Assembly (NCBI RefSeq): GCF_036206005.1
Contig: NZ_CP108143.1
Coordinates: 186,001 to 250,000, forward strand
Reading direction: 5' to 3'
DNA length: 64,000 bases
From: Streptomyces sp. NBC_00178
GTDB lineage: Bacteria > Actinomycetota > Actinomycetes > Streptomycetales > Streptomycetaceae
Both the position numbers and the translations under genes were made by a program. The notes below the pieces were generated by a model that was not told the DNA's origin, ran no database searches, and saw nothing but the letters and a program-made list of their open reading frames with translations. Shown here in pieces: positions 8,085 through 17,900 of the stretch (the stretch's first letter is position 1; the number at the start of each line of letters is the position of its first letter).

Positions 8085-9896
8085 TCAGCTCAGCCGGAAC
8101 ACCGGACCTCGGGGTGTGAACGGCAGTCTCGCACCCTCGGGAATCAGGTAGGCGTGCTCGCGGCGGACACGCAGTGTGTCGCACCATCCGTCGGTGATGA
8201 CGAGTACCGGAGCCGTCGGCGGGAAGTCGTCGGCTCTGCACAACAGGTCGATGCCCGGCTGCAGTTCGGTTCCGCCACGACCACGGACTCGCACCCGGCC
8301 CGCGATCTCGGCCGGAGGAAGGTATCCCGCGTCGTACGGCGCCGCGTCGCAGAAGACCACCCGCGCCGCCGGCACGTCACGTGCCTCCGCGTACGAGGCG
8401 ATCGCCCCGAGCGCCTTGCCGAGCAGGGTGGCGCTCATCGAGCCGGAGGTGTCGAGTACGACTCCGAAGGTGCAACGCGCCGCCTCCTCGTCGGGGAAGT
8501 ACCGGCCGGCGCGCGGTATGTCCGGGGTCGAAGCCTGCCGCCGGGCTGGGCGGGCGTAGGAACGCACGGGCTGAGGCCGGGGTACGTATGCGTCGAACCA
8601 CCGGGCGAGTTGCGCGTCCCACGGCACCGGCGGGTGGGCCAGCGCCCGTATCTCCTGGACCAGCCCGGCGGGCAGCAGACCACGTCCGCCGTACTGGTGC
8701 AGGTCGAATCCCTGGACGAGGCCGCGCCGGTAGAAGTCGTCGAGGTCCGCGTACGGGCGGGCGGCGGGGTGTCGCAGTGGCTCGCCGAGTACGTCACCGA
8801 GCCCCTTGCCCCGCAGGGTCGCGAGCCGTCGCCGGCGGCGCAGGTCGCCCGCCATCCGGTCGTACACCTCCTCCGCCGAGAGGTCGCGCAGCTGTGGGTC
8901 GTACAGCACGCCGTCCGGCATGTCGCCCACGCGCATGCGGACCAGCCAGTCGTTGACGACGTAGTCGGCGGCGACGTTGAAGAGGAACGGGTCCCGGCCA
9001 CCCCGGCGTTCGCCGTGGCGCAGGGCGGCGTGCAGTATCTCGTGGGCGAGGACGAAACGCCACTGCTCGTCGGTGAGTTCACGCAGAGGATTGATGTAGA
9101 TCTCCCCGACGGCGGAGTTCACCGCGGCGGTGGTGATGCCGTGGGTCCGGGCCAGTTCCGCGTCGGCGACGACGGTGATTCCCGCGGCGATTCCGCCGAG
9201 CAGCGGGTAGGAGGACACGAACCAGTTCAGGGCGCGGTTCCACGGCTGCTGCGGGGCGCGTTCGCCGGTCTCCCGGTCGACGCGGCCGCCTGCCGTGTCC
9301 ATGGCGGTGGAGACGGCACGGGTGAGCGCGCGGGCGAAGGCCGCCTCCCAGTCGGGGACCGTGGTGTTCCAGCCGTTCCAGGTCGTGAGGATCTGGTCCG
9401 GCTGCCCGCCTGCGGTGCCGCACCTCTCGTACTCTGCGGGAATGCCGTCGCGGCGCCAGCGGGCGGCGAGTTCCCCCTCGTCGCCGGATGGGTAGGCCGC
9501 GGGGAGGTCGTCGGGGGGACGGCCCATCGGAAAGGTGAGCAGGAAGCGGTTGACGACCGTGCAGCGGGCTGCCAGGTCGTACCGGTCGGGCTGGACGCGC
9601 GGGTCGTCCTTGGACGCCGGCACGTGGCCGAAGCCCAGGTGCAGCACGCAGTGAGCGAGGACCCAGGCCCATTCGGCCGGCTCCGCCCGCTTCGTGGGGT
9701 GTACGTGCACCTTGCCGCCGGAGGTGACGGCGGCCAGTCCCCCGGCCGGGGTCAGGGCACACGGGTGCTCACGGCAGACGGAGAAGGCGACCGCACCGAA
9801 GGCGGGATTCCGCTTGAGCAGCACGAGTCCCGCCGCGAAGGCCTCGGCGGCTGGATCCGGCTTGTCGCCGTTCTTCCTGCCACGGCCGGCCTTCAT
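8085..9896 (-). CDS. VWA protein with metallopeptidase-like domain (MoxR partner)
   Basis: A 603-residue protein. Residues about 15-320 form a metallopeptidase-like region with the zinc motif HEILH at 285-289 (VLAHEILHAALRH). An earlier parallel segment, VLAHCVLHLGFGH (79-91), looks like a degenerate copy. The C-terminal part (about 450-600) is a von Willebrand factor A domain with the metal-ion motif DTSGSMS and a later DGW. Such proteins act with MoxR-type AAA ATPases, thought to chaperone or remodel protein or metal complexes. The gene starts with ATG overlapping the stop of the ATPase gene (ATGA), so the two are translationally coupled. Confidence 0.85.
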   Translation of the reverse strand: MKAGRGRKNGDKPDPAAEAFAAGLVLLKRNPAFGAVAFSVCREHPCALTPAGGLAAVTSGGKVHVHPTKRAEPAEWAWVLAHCVLHLGFGHVPASKDDPRVQPDRYDLAARCTVVNRFLLTFPMGRPPDDLPAAYPSGDEGELAARWRRDGIPAEYERCGTAGGQPDQILTTWNGWNTTVPDWEAAFARALTRAVSTAMDTAGGRVDRETGERAPQQPWNRALNWFVSSYPLLGGIAAGITVVADAELARTHGITTAAVNSAVGEIYINPLRELTDEQWRFVLAHEILHAALRHGERRGGRDPFLFNVAADYVVNDWLVRMRVGDMPDGVLYDPQLRDLSAEEVYDRMAGDLRRRRRLATLRGKGLGDVLGEPLRHPAARPYADLDDFYRRGLVQGFDLHQYGGRGLLPAGLVQEIRALAHPPVPWDAQLARWFDAYVPRPQPVRSYARPARRQASTPDIPRAGRYFPDEEAARCTFGVVLDTSGSMSATLLGKALGAIASYAEARDVPAARVVFCDAAPYDAGYLPPAEIAGRVRVRGRGGTELQPGIDLLCRADDFPPTAPVLVITDGWCDTLRVRREHAYLIPEGARLPFTPRGPVFRLS

Positions 9897-10954
9897 CGTC
9901 GGGCCTCGACCAGCCGGGGCATGTCGCGCGCCGCCTCGACGAGAAACCAGGCGGGCAGCACCGGCTGACCGTCGGCGTCGTCGGCGATGACGGTCTGCGC
10001 CACCTCGACCGAGATCTCGGCGAGCTGTACGAGCAGCGACTTGGCCCGGTAGGAGGTCTGCCGCATCGACTCGGACACGTGCTCCCTCTGCCGCGGGAGA
10101 TCCTTCACCAGCCGCCCGCGGAACGCGTCGGCCAGGTAGTAGAGGAGGTCGCGGTCCCCGAGTCCGGCCGGCCACGAGGCATCGCCCTTGAGGATCGCCT
10201 CGATGCCGAAGGTGTGGCGCACGATCTTTGCATAGCCGCAGAAGGACACGGCGTGCGCCGGCGTCAGTGTGCCGTGCACGATCACCTTCAGGGTGTCCTC
10301 GTCGATGTCCGGCCCGAAGGAGTGCAGGGCGTCGGACAGCATGTGCCAGGACCGGGGGGTGGAGAACGGCTCCTCGGTCTTGGGCGGCTGGGACCACAGG
10401 TGGTCGGGGCGGTCGGTGACGTAGTCGGTCACCCAGGGGTGGATTCCGTTCTCCCCCGCCCAGATCAGCCAGTCCGCGGCCGAAGCACGCAGATGGACGT
10501 GCGTGAGCCGGTTGACGAGGGCGGACGCGACAGGCCTGGCCAGCGCGTTGTCGGTGGCGCGGTTCCCGGCCCCGATGACGATCGATCCGGCGGGCAGCTC
10601 GTACGATCCGATGCGCCGGTCCAGGATCAGCGAGTAGAAGGCCTTCTGGACGTCCGGGGTGGCGGCGTTGAGCTCGTCGAGGAACAGGCAGTACGGTTCG
10701 TCGCGCGCGATGGCCTCCGGCGGGCAGAACACGGACCGCCCGTCGCGGATCTGCGGCACACCGATCAGGTCCTCGGGGGCGAGCTGCGTTCCCAGGAGAC
10801 TGACGCACTCGAGTCCCAGCGACTCCGCGAAGTCGCGGACGAGCGACGACTTGCCGATTCCGGGCGCTCCCCACAGGAACACGGGCCGCACGGTGGCGAG
10901 TCCGAGCAGCAGGTCGGGAATGCGGGCGGGAGTGACGGTGACGGCGGACTGCAC
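9893..10954 (-). CDS. MoxR-family AAA+ ATPase
   Basis: A 353-residue AAA+ ATPase. Walker A is GAPGIGKSS (about residues 29-37), Walker B is CLFLDELNAA, and the sensor-like region is GAGNRATDNALARPV. The C-terminal half is helical and carries a long QREHVSESMRQTSYRAK stretch. GTG at 10954 is chosen because AAGGAA lies about eight bases upstream; no ATG is near. It is coupled by ATGA to the VWA/metallopeptidase-like protein, the standard MoxR-VWA module. The client protein is unknown. Confidence 0.88.
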   Translation of the reverse strand: MQSAVTVTPARIPDLLLGLATVRPVFLWGAPGIGKSSLVRDFAESLGLECVSLLGTQLAPEDLIGVPQIRDGRSVFCPPEAIARDEPYCLFLDELNAATPDVQKAFYSLILDRRIGSYELPAGSIVIGAGNRATDNALARPVASALVNRLTHVHLRASAADWLIWAGENGIHPWVTDYVTDRPDHLWSQPPKTEEPFSTPRSWHMLSDALHSFGPDIDEDTLKVIVHGTLTPAHAVSFCGYAKIVRHTFGIEAILKGDASWPAGLGDRDLLYYLADAFRGRLVKDLPRQREHVSESMRQTSYRAKSLLVQLAEISVEVAQTVIADDADGQPVLPAWFLVEAARDMPRLVEARR

Positions 10955-11084
10955 GCGGAGGTTTCCTTCGGGACGTCGGAGGTCGAGCACGCTCAGTATG
11001 GGAGGCGCGCCGGGCCGTCGCAGCCGAATATGGGGCCGCCCGACGGGGCGGAGAGGAACCCGGACGGCGTCCGTGCGGCAGGTG

Positions 11085-11723
11085 TCAGTCGTGCGGATCG
11101 CGCCAGTCGTCCTGGCCGTCGGTGTACAGATGAGCCTCGATGCGTGCGATCGTCCGGGCGTTGTCCTCGAAGAGGAACGCCTGCATGCCCGCGGCCCGGG
11201 CGGCCTCGACGTTGACGGCGAAGTCGTCGATGAGAAGGCATACTTCAGGCCGCACATCCAGGACGCCGCACAGGGCCTCGAAGGCACGTGGGTCAGGCTT
11301 CTCGATGCCGGTCTCGTGCGAGTAGACGATCCGGTCGACCAGTTCGTCGAAGCCGTACAGTGCCGTCTCGCGCTGCCGGGCGCCGACGAAACTGTTGCTC
11401 AGGATGCCCAGTCGGCAACGTCCGCGCAGCGCTCGCACATACGCGATCAGTTCCTCGTTCGGCGTCCCGAGGTACTCCGTCCAGAGATCGGTCATGAAAG
11501 CGTGCACCTCGGAGCCGTCGAGCCCGAGGCGCCTGCCCACCTGGTCGTGCACCTCCTGCTCGCTGATGGTCCCGACGCTCCCCGCTTTCCAGACATCTCC
11601 CATCCGCTCGTGCACGGTGCCCGGTCGAAGGCCGAGCCGCTCCTCCCACCGCTGCACCCACCCCGTCTCCGGGGTCAACTCCAGCACACCTCCGATGTCG
11701 AGTACGACGCAGGTCCTGCTCAC
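11085..11723 (-). CDS. HAD-superfamily hydrolase
   Basis: A 212-residue haloacid dehalogenase-like hydrolase, probably a phosphatase or dehalogenase. Motif I is degenerate: VVLDIGGVLE has the nucleophile Asp but Gly-Gly where FD-GT/DVGG usually stands. Motif II is ILSNSF, the motif III Lys is in GIEKPDPRAFEAL, and motif IV is LIDDFAVNVEAARAAGM. A helical cap lies between motifs I and II. The start is GTG at 11723 with a GGGGAGGGA ribosome site. The substrate is unknown. Confidence 0.88.
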   Translation of the reverse strand: MSRTCVVLDIGGVLELTPETGWVQRWEERLGLRPGTVHERMGDVWKAGSVGTISEQEVHDQVGRRLGLDGSEVHAFMTDLWTEYLGTPNEELIAYVRALRGRCRLGILSNSFVGARQRETALYGFDELVDRIVYSHETGIEKPDPRAFEALCGVLDVRPEVCLLIDDFAVNVEAARAAGMQAFLFEDNARTIARIEAHLYTDGQDDWRDPHD

Positions 11724-11922
11724 CCGAACTCCCTCCCCGTCCTGCCGGGTCGCCGACCGCGTACAGCCGCTTCCGTGATCCGATCACTGTCGTCCTCCCT
11801 TCCTGGGCAAGTCAAGCAATGCGGGAAGCCGCGACGGCCCTGTTGCGGACTGAACAGTCGGACCACCGCCGTGCGCGGTCGGGGACGGCCACCCGAGCGT
11901 GCCGCACCCGGGCCCCGGCAAC

Positions 11923-11967
11923 ACCGGGAGGCCCGGGACGACGTGACGTCGTCCCGGGCCTCCCGGT
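11923..11967 (-). terminator. Perfect 22-bp-arm hairpin after the M4 protease gene
   Basis: Two complementary 22-base arms separated by one base (11945), starting 12 bp after the stop codon at 11979. It is one of the longest perfect stems in the window. The remaining gap to the HAD gene (11724-11922) shows nothing else. Confidence 0.9.
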
Positions 11968-11978
11968 CGGAACACGGG

Positions 11979-14360
11979 TCAGATGGCGCTGACCGTGGTG
12001 TCGTCGATGAGGAAGGTGGTCTTGGATACGGAGTCCTCGGTGCCCGTGAACGTGAGGGTGACGGTCTTGCCCACGTACGGGGTCAGGTCGACCGTCCGCT
12101 GGAGGTATCCGGTGCTCTTGTCCAGGTTGGACCACGTACCCAGGGTGGAACTGCCCGCCTTGACGGTCAGCTTGTCGTACGCGGCCGACTTCGGGGCCTC
12201 GTCGGTCGTGACGAGGAGGTGGAAGGAAAGGGTCGCGAAGGTGCAGGAGGCCGGGACGGTCACCTTCTGGGACAGTGTGTCTGTGTGGGTGGTGCCGTAG
12301 CCACCGAGCCATGCCTTGTAGCGGCCGGTGCGCGCCGGGGTCTCGGAACTGTTGTCGATCACACCGGGGCTCTGCGACCAGGCCGTGGGCCCGCTCTCGA
12401 AGCCGGGGTTCGCGAACAGCTGGCTGACGCCGCAGCCGCTGCCCTGGGGCTGGACGGTCCACGTGAAGCGCGCGTTGGCCACGGTGTTCTTCGAGTCGCG
12501 CACCGTCACGATCGCGTGGAAGGTCCCGGCCTTCGTCGGGGTGCCCGAGATCAGCCCGGTGGTGGCATTGATCGCCAGGCCGGTCGGGAGACCGGTCGCG
12601 GAGCGGGTCACACCGGGGTTGGTGCTGCCCGTACGCGGTTGCAGGGAGACCGGCGTGCCGACCACACTGTGCTGGTCACCGGGGTTGGTGACGTAGGCAC
12701 CGTTGGGGCGGCTGCCGACGCTGATCGCTGCCCAGGTGTCGGCGACCGTCGTGTAGGTCGCGCTCCCCTCACCCCAGAGATCGGCGGCTGCCTGGAGCGA
12801 CTGCACGCGGGCGGCGGCGTAGCCGGTGGTGGAGGTGAAGCGCTCGGTGAGTGCCTTGTACCAGAGCTTGAGGGCGTTCTCCCGGCCGATTCCGGGCACG
12901 GGGAGGCCGTCGGCCGTGGGGCTGTTGTAGGTGACGCCGTTGATCGTCTTTTCGCCGCTGCCCTCGGCCAGCAGGTAGAAGAAGTGGTTGGCGGGACCGG
13001 AGGAGGAATGCACCTCGACCTGCTCAAGACCGCTGAACCAGTAGTCGGGTGACGAGCCGTCCCTGCTCGGCCTGTCCATGTAGCGCAGCGGCTCGCCGTT
13101 GCCGAAGAGCTTCTCGCCGATGAGGTAGTCGCCGGCGTCGGCCTGGTTGTCGGCGTAGAACTCCACCCCGGTGCCCATGATGTCCGAGGTGGCCTCGTTC
13201 AGACCACCGGACTCTCCCTCGTAGATCAGACCGGCTGTGTTGGAGGTGACGCCGTGGGTCATCTCGTGGCCCGCCACGTCCAGTTCGGTCAGCGGACGGG
13301 AGTCGTCCGCCCCGTCGCCGTAGGTCATGCAGAAGCAGTCGTCGTCCCAGAAGGCGTTGGCGTACGAGGTGCCGAAATGGGTGCGGGAGGTCGCACCGAC
13401 ACCGTCGTCACGGATCCCCCGGCGCCCGAACATGTCCTTGTAGAAGTCCCAGGTCTTCTGGGCGCCGTAGGCCGCGTCGACACCGGCGGTCTGCACGCTG
13501 GCGCCGTTGCCGTCGCCCCAGACGTCGTCGTCGTCGCGGTACGGGTTGAGGGTGTCGCCGTGGTTCAGGTCGAACGTCTCATGACCGCCACGACTGGCAT
13601 CGCTCAAGGTGAACGTCTGCCCCGTGGGTGTCGTGGTCAGGTCGACCTGGCCACTGTACTGGCTGTGGCCCGTACCGGTCTGGATGTCCTGGTAGTGGCG
13701 GATCTCGACGCCGGTCGTGGCGTCGGTGATCACGTGCAGACGGCTCGGGGTGCCGTCGTGCTGCGTCCCCTCGACCACCGACTCCCAGGCGAGCTTCGGC
13801 TTCCCCTTCGCCGCCCAGACGACAGCGCGGGGCGTGGCTGCGGACGGGCGGGCGACACCGTCCTTCCTCGCGGCCCACAGGGCGTAACGCCTGGCCGAGG
13901 CGGCGCTCTTGACGGCCTTGCCGTCGGTCGTCGCGATCGAGGTCCTGGTGGCCATGTCGGTGCCGGTGACAGCGCCGTCCGGGTTCCGGTGGACGATCAG
14001 GTCACCGCCGAGGACCGGCATTCCCGAGTACGTGCGTTCGTAATGCGTGTGAGTCGTTCCGTCCCTGTTCTTGCCGACCGACCTGACGACCAGTTGCTCC
14101 TTGGCGCTGAGGCGCAACTGGGCGGCCGTGTCGGCCCTTTGGGACCGCGCCCGGGTCAGCAGGGCCGCCCGCTCGGTCGGGGAGAGCGTGGCCGGCAGCG
14201 CGCCCGCGCGAGGCGCGGGAGTGGCTGCGGGGCGGGCGTTCGTACGTCCTGCCGTCACAGCGGTGTGGCTGTCGGCCGAGGCCGGGCCGACGGGAAGACC
14301 GACGGCGATCACAGCCATTCCCGATATGAGGGCACTTGCGGTGAATCTGGGTGTGCGCAC
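11979..14360 (-). CDS. Secreted M4-family (thermolysin-like) metalloprotease
   Basis: A 793-residue pre-pro-protease. Residues 1-29 are a signal peptide ending PVGPASA. Residues about 50-215 are the FTP/PepSY propeptide. The catalytic domain has the zinc motif HEMTH at 365-369 and the third ligand Glu at 389 (GGLNEATSD). After it comes an Ig-like putative domain (about 555-645, with GLPTGLAINATTGLISGTP) and a C-terminal beta-rich domain (about 655-793) resembling the convertase P-domain or related secretion modules. GTG at 14360 is the start; the ribosome site is weak (GAGAGAG). It should be exported, self-processed and degrade extracellular protein. It is divergent from the sedolisin gene. 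Confidence 0.93.
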   Translation of the reverse strand: MRTPRFTASALISGMAVIAVGLPVGPASADSHTAVTAGRTNARPAATPAPRAGALPATLSPTERAALLTRARSQRADTAAQLRLSAKEQLVVRSVGKNRDGTTHTHYERTYSGMPVLGGDLIVHRNPDGAVTGTDMATRTSIATTDGKAVKSAASARRYALWAARKDGVARPSAATPRAVVWAAKGKPKLAWESVVEGTQHDGTPSRLHVITDATTGVEIRHYQDIQTGTGHSQYSGQVDLTTTPTGQTFTLSDASRGGHETFDLNHGDTLNPYRDDDDVWGDGNGASVQTAGVDAAYGAQKTWDFYKDMFGRRGIRDDGVGATSRTHFGTSYANAFWDDDCFCMTYGDGADDSRPLTELDVAGHEMTHGVTSNTAGLIYEGESGGLNEATSDIMGTGVEFYADNQADAGDYLIGEKLFGNGEPLRYMDRPSRDGSSPDYWFSGLEQVEVHSSSGPANHFFYLLAEGSGEKTINGVTYNSPTADGLPVPGIGRENALKLWYKALTERFTSTTGYAAARVQSLQAAADLWGEGSATYTTVADTWAAISVGSRPNGAYVTNPGDQHSVVGTPVSLQPRTGSTNPGVTRSATGLPTGLAINATTGLISGTPTKAGTFHAIVTVRDSKNTVANARFTWTVQPQGSGCGVSQLFANPGFESGPTAWSQSPGVIDNSSETPARTGRYKAWLGGYGTTHTDTLSQKVTVPASCTFATLSFHLLVTTDEAPKSAAYDKLTVKAGSSTLGTWSNLDKSTGYLQRTVDLTPYVGKTVTLTFTGTEDSVSKTTFLIDDTTVSAI

Positions 14361-14916
14361 GTATCACTCTCTCTGCGGCCTCCGCCGAGGGTGGCCGGGG
14401 CGGTCCGGGCAGATCGCCATGTGCCTATGGACCGCCCGGATGACGTGTGTTGCGAAACTACATGGCTTAGAAACGGGCACAGAGTGACATCTTCTGCTGG
14501 TTGGTGTCATGTAGCCATGATCACTTCGGCTGAAAATCGACCCCACCCCATCACTGCGCGTACACCATCAGGCGCAGTATCTCCGCATTCACCAGCACTT
14601 GATGTGACTTTCCGCCACCCATGAAGACCGGGTTCCACGTCGTAGAGCGCTTTCCAGCCATTACATGATCATTGCCATGCTTGCCCTATCAAGTTTGCCG
14701 AGGTGGCCTGCATACTCACGGCTGGCAACACGTTCGTACGGGGCGCCGGGACAACGTCGCACCGAGGAGCGTTCGTGCGCAGGAGACTCGTCCGGCTGGA
14801 CGAGCGCCTTCGAAGCCGTGAGACGGGTTGGCACCGCGACCAAGTGGTGCCACACGCCGGGAGCCTTCCGGATCGGCTTGACCCGCCCCGCCTGGATTCG
14901 AAGGGTCAACTTGTTC
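14361..14916. other. Divergent promoter region of two exported proteases
   Basis: A 556-bp region between the M4 gene (minus) and the sedolisin gene (plus), somewhat richer in AT than its surroundings. The only symmetry I see is CTACATG near 14458 and CATGTAG near 14507, 7-bp arms about 40 bp apart. I cannot place promoters with confidence. The length suggests shared control of both protease genes (inference). Confidence 0.5.
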
Positions 14917-17900
14917 ATGGAAAGACGTGGGCGTTCTCGCGCCCTGCCGGCGCTGATAGCCGCCGCCTGTCTCGGGATCCTCGCCGCAGCGCCGACGCCC
15001 GCCCTGGGGGCCGGACCGGCAGCACGGGCCGGAAGTTCGCTGTCCCCCGGCGACCGGGCAAAGATCGACAAAATGATCGCCGACCAGAAACGCGCACGGA
15101 AGGAGGCAGCCGCCTCTGCCGACCGGACGCCGGACAACGTGGACGCGGCGTGCGACGTCCCGAAGTCGGCGCACGAGGCGGTCTGCTTCGCCATGCGGGT
15201 CAAGGACGTGCACGGCGGGAAGGGGCTCCGCGCGGCCTCCGACACCCCGGCAGGCCTGGCGCCCGGTGACCTGCTGAACGCCTACAACCTGCCTGCCGGT
15301 GGCGGCGCCGGCGCGACCATCGCCGTCGTCGCGGCCTACGACAATCCGAAGGCCGCCGCCGACCTCGCCCTGTACCGGGAGCAGTTCGGCCTCCCCCCGC
15401 TCGAAGAAGGCCAGTTCGTCAAGGTCAACCAGCGCGGTGACCAGGGGGATTACCCCTCACCCGAGAGCGGATGGGCCGCGGAGATCTCCCTCGACCTGGA
15501 CATGGTGTCGGCCGTCGCGCCGAAGGCCAAGATCATCCTTGTCGAGGCCGACAGCTCCAGGCACACCGATCTCGGTGCGAGCGTGAACACCGCGGTCGAA
15601 CTGGGTGCGACCTACGTGTCCAACAGCTACGGACTGCCTTACTCCGCGACGTCGGGCACCGGCGAGGCCGCCGAGTTCACGGACCTCGCGGAGCAGTATT
15701 ACGACCACCCCGGGGTGGCAGTGGTCGCAAGCAGTGGTGACAGCGGCCACGGCGTCACGTTCCCCGCTTCCGCCTCCACTGTCACGTCCGTCGGTGGTAC
15801 CTCCCTGGTGCGGGACGGGTCCACCACGCGCGGCTGGAACGAGACGGTCTGGGCAGGTGCCGGTTCGGGCTGCTCCGCCTTCGCGCCGAAGCCCGCCTAC
15901 CAGAAGGACACCGGGTGCGACCGGCGCTCGGTCTCCGACGTCTCGGCGGTCGCCGACCCGGAGACCGGCGTCGCCGTCTACAACACGTACGGCGAATACG
16001 GCGTGGGCTGGAGTCAGTACGGCGGAACCAGCGCCGCGGCCCCGATCATCACGGCGACCTACGCACTCGCCGGTCCGGTGGCGGAGGGGGCCCGGCCCGC
16101 CGGCTTCCCCTATGCGAACCCCCGCCTCAACGACATCACGTCGGGTTCGAACGGCTCCTGCTCCCCCGCCTATCTCTGTAACGGCGCCGTGGGTTACGAC
16201 GGGCCCACCGGTCTCGGCACGCCCAATGGAACCGCGGCTTTCCGCCAGGGACCGACCGGCACGCTGAGCGGCAAGGTCACCGACGGGGCACACAAGCCGC
16301 TGCCGGGTCGACGCGTGACTCTGGCCGACGGCTCCGGACGACTCGTCTACTCCACGAGGAGCGACGGCGACGGCGCGTACCGGCTCAACGTCTCGCCCGG
16401 GACGTACAAGGCGTCCGCGACCCTCTTCGGACACAAGACCGCCACGGGCAGCGCCCTCGTCTCCGCGGGCAAGACCGCCAAGGCGGACCTCGCACTCGTG
16501 AAGCTCCCCACGCGGAGGGTGTCCGGCAAGATCGTGGACGGCTCCGGTCAGGGCTGGCCGCTTCACGCGAAGATCACGTTCGACGAGGTGCCGGACGGGG
16601 TGTTCTACACCGATCCCAAGACCGGCGTCTACTCGGTGGATCTGCCGAGTGGAAGCACGTACACACTGCACGCCACACCGGTCTATCCCGGTTACAGGAC
16701 GCCGTCCGACGCGAGGATCGCTCTCGGCACGAAGGACGTGCGCCACGACATCTCCGTCAAAGCCGACGTCACGTCATGTGTGGCACCCGGCTACGGCTAC
16801 GACACACAAGCCGCCTTCGAGGACTGGAGCACCGGACCCCGCAACGGGTGGAGCGCCTCGAACGCCGACGGGACCACCAGCGGCTGGCGGTTCGATCAGC
16901 CCGGCACGGCCAATCTGACCGGTGGCACGGGCGGCTTCGCAACTGCCTCTCCGGGAATCGACGGAGACACGGATGCCGTCGAGGACACCACTCTGACCTC
17001 GCCGGTGTTCGATCTGAGCCGGCGCACACATGCCGACCTCCACTTCGACACGACCATGTACGACGCGTTCGAGGCCGGCGCCACCTTCGATGCCGCAGTC
17101 AGCGTCGACGACGGTCGGACGTGGAACAGCGTGTTCAACGAGGCCCGCCCGATCGTGGTGCCGCACCACGTGACCGTTCCGCTTGCTTCGGCCCTCGGCC
17201 ACAGCGAGGTCCGGCTGCGCTTCCGCTTCAAGGGCAAGGGTTGGTCCCAGGTCCAGCTCGACAACGTGCTGGTCGGGGAGTGCCGACGACTCGGCGGCGG
17301 GCTGATCACCGGCGTCGTCAGGGACGCGAACACCCAGCGCCCGCTCAACGGTGCCGAAGTGACGGCCACCTGGGCCCCGAAGTCGGACCCGTACCGCACC
17401 GCCGTCAGCGCGAGGCTGCCGGGCGACAACGGGTCCGACGGCTCCTACTGGCTGTACAGCCCGCACGCCGGACGCGGCTCGATCAGCACCTCGGCACCTC
17501 GCTACTCCACGGGCGTCGGCAGGGTCGCCGCTTCCGGCAAGGTGAGTGAGTACAACCCCGCTCTGAACGCAGGTCGTCTGAAGGTGACGCCCGGAGCGGT
17601 GGGACTGAGCGCGGCCCTGGACGGCAGGGCCGGTCAGGACATCACTCTCACCAACACCGGGCGTGCGCCGCTCACGGTCGCCTTGTGGGAGCAGAGCGGG
17701 AGCGCCGCCGCGAAGGCGGGGACGACACCCGAGGCCGCAGCGTGGCGCGACCTTCCCGGTCACCCGAAGGCGGTCAAGGACAACGTCATCAGCTCCTACG
17801 AGGGCAGCATCTACTCGGTGGGCGGCTACGCCGGCACGACCATCTACGCAAGCGGATACGTCCTGGCTCCCGGTGCCGGGTCCTGGTCGCGCATCGCGCC

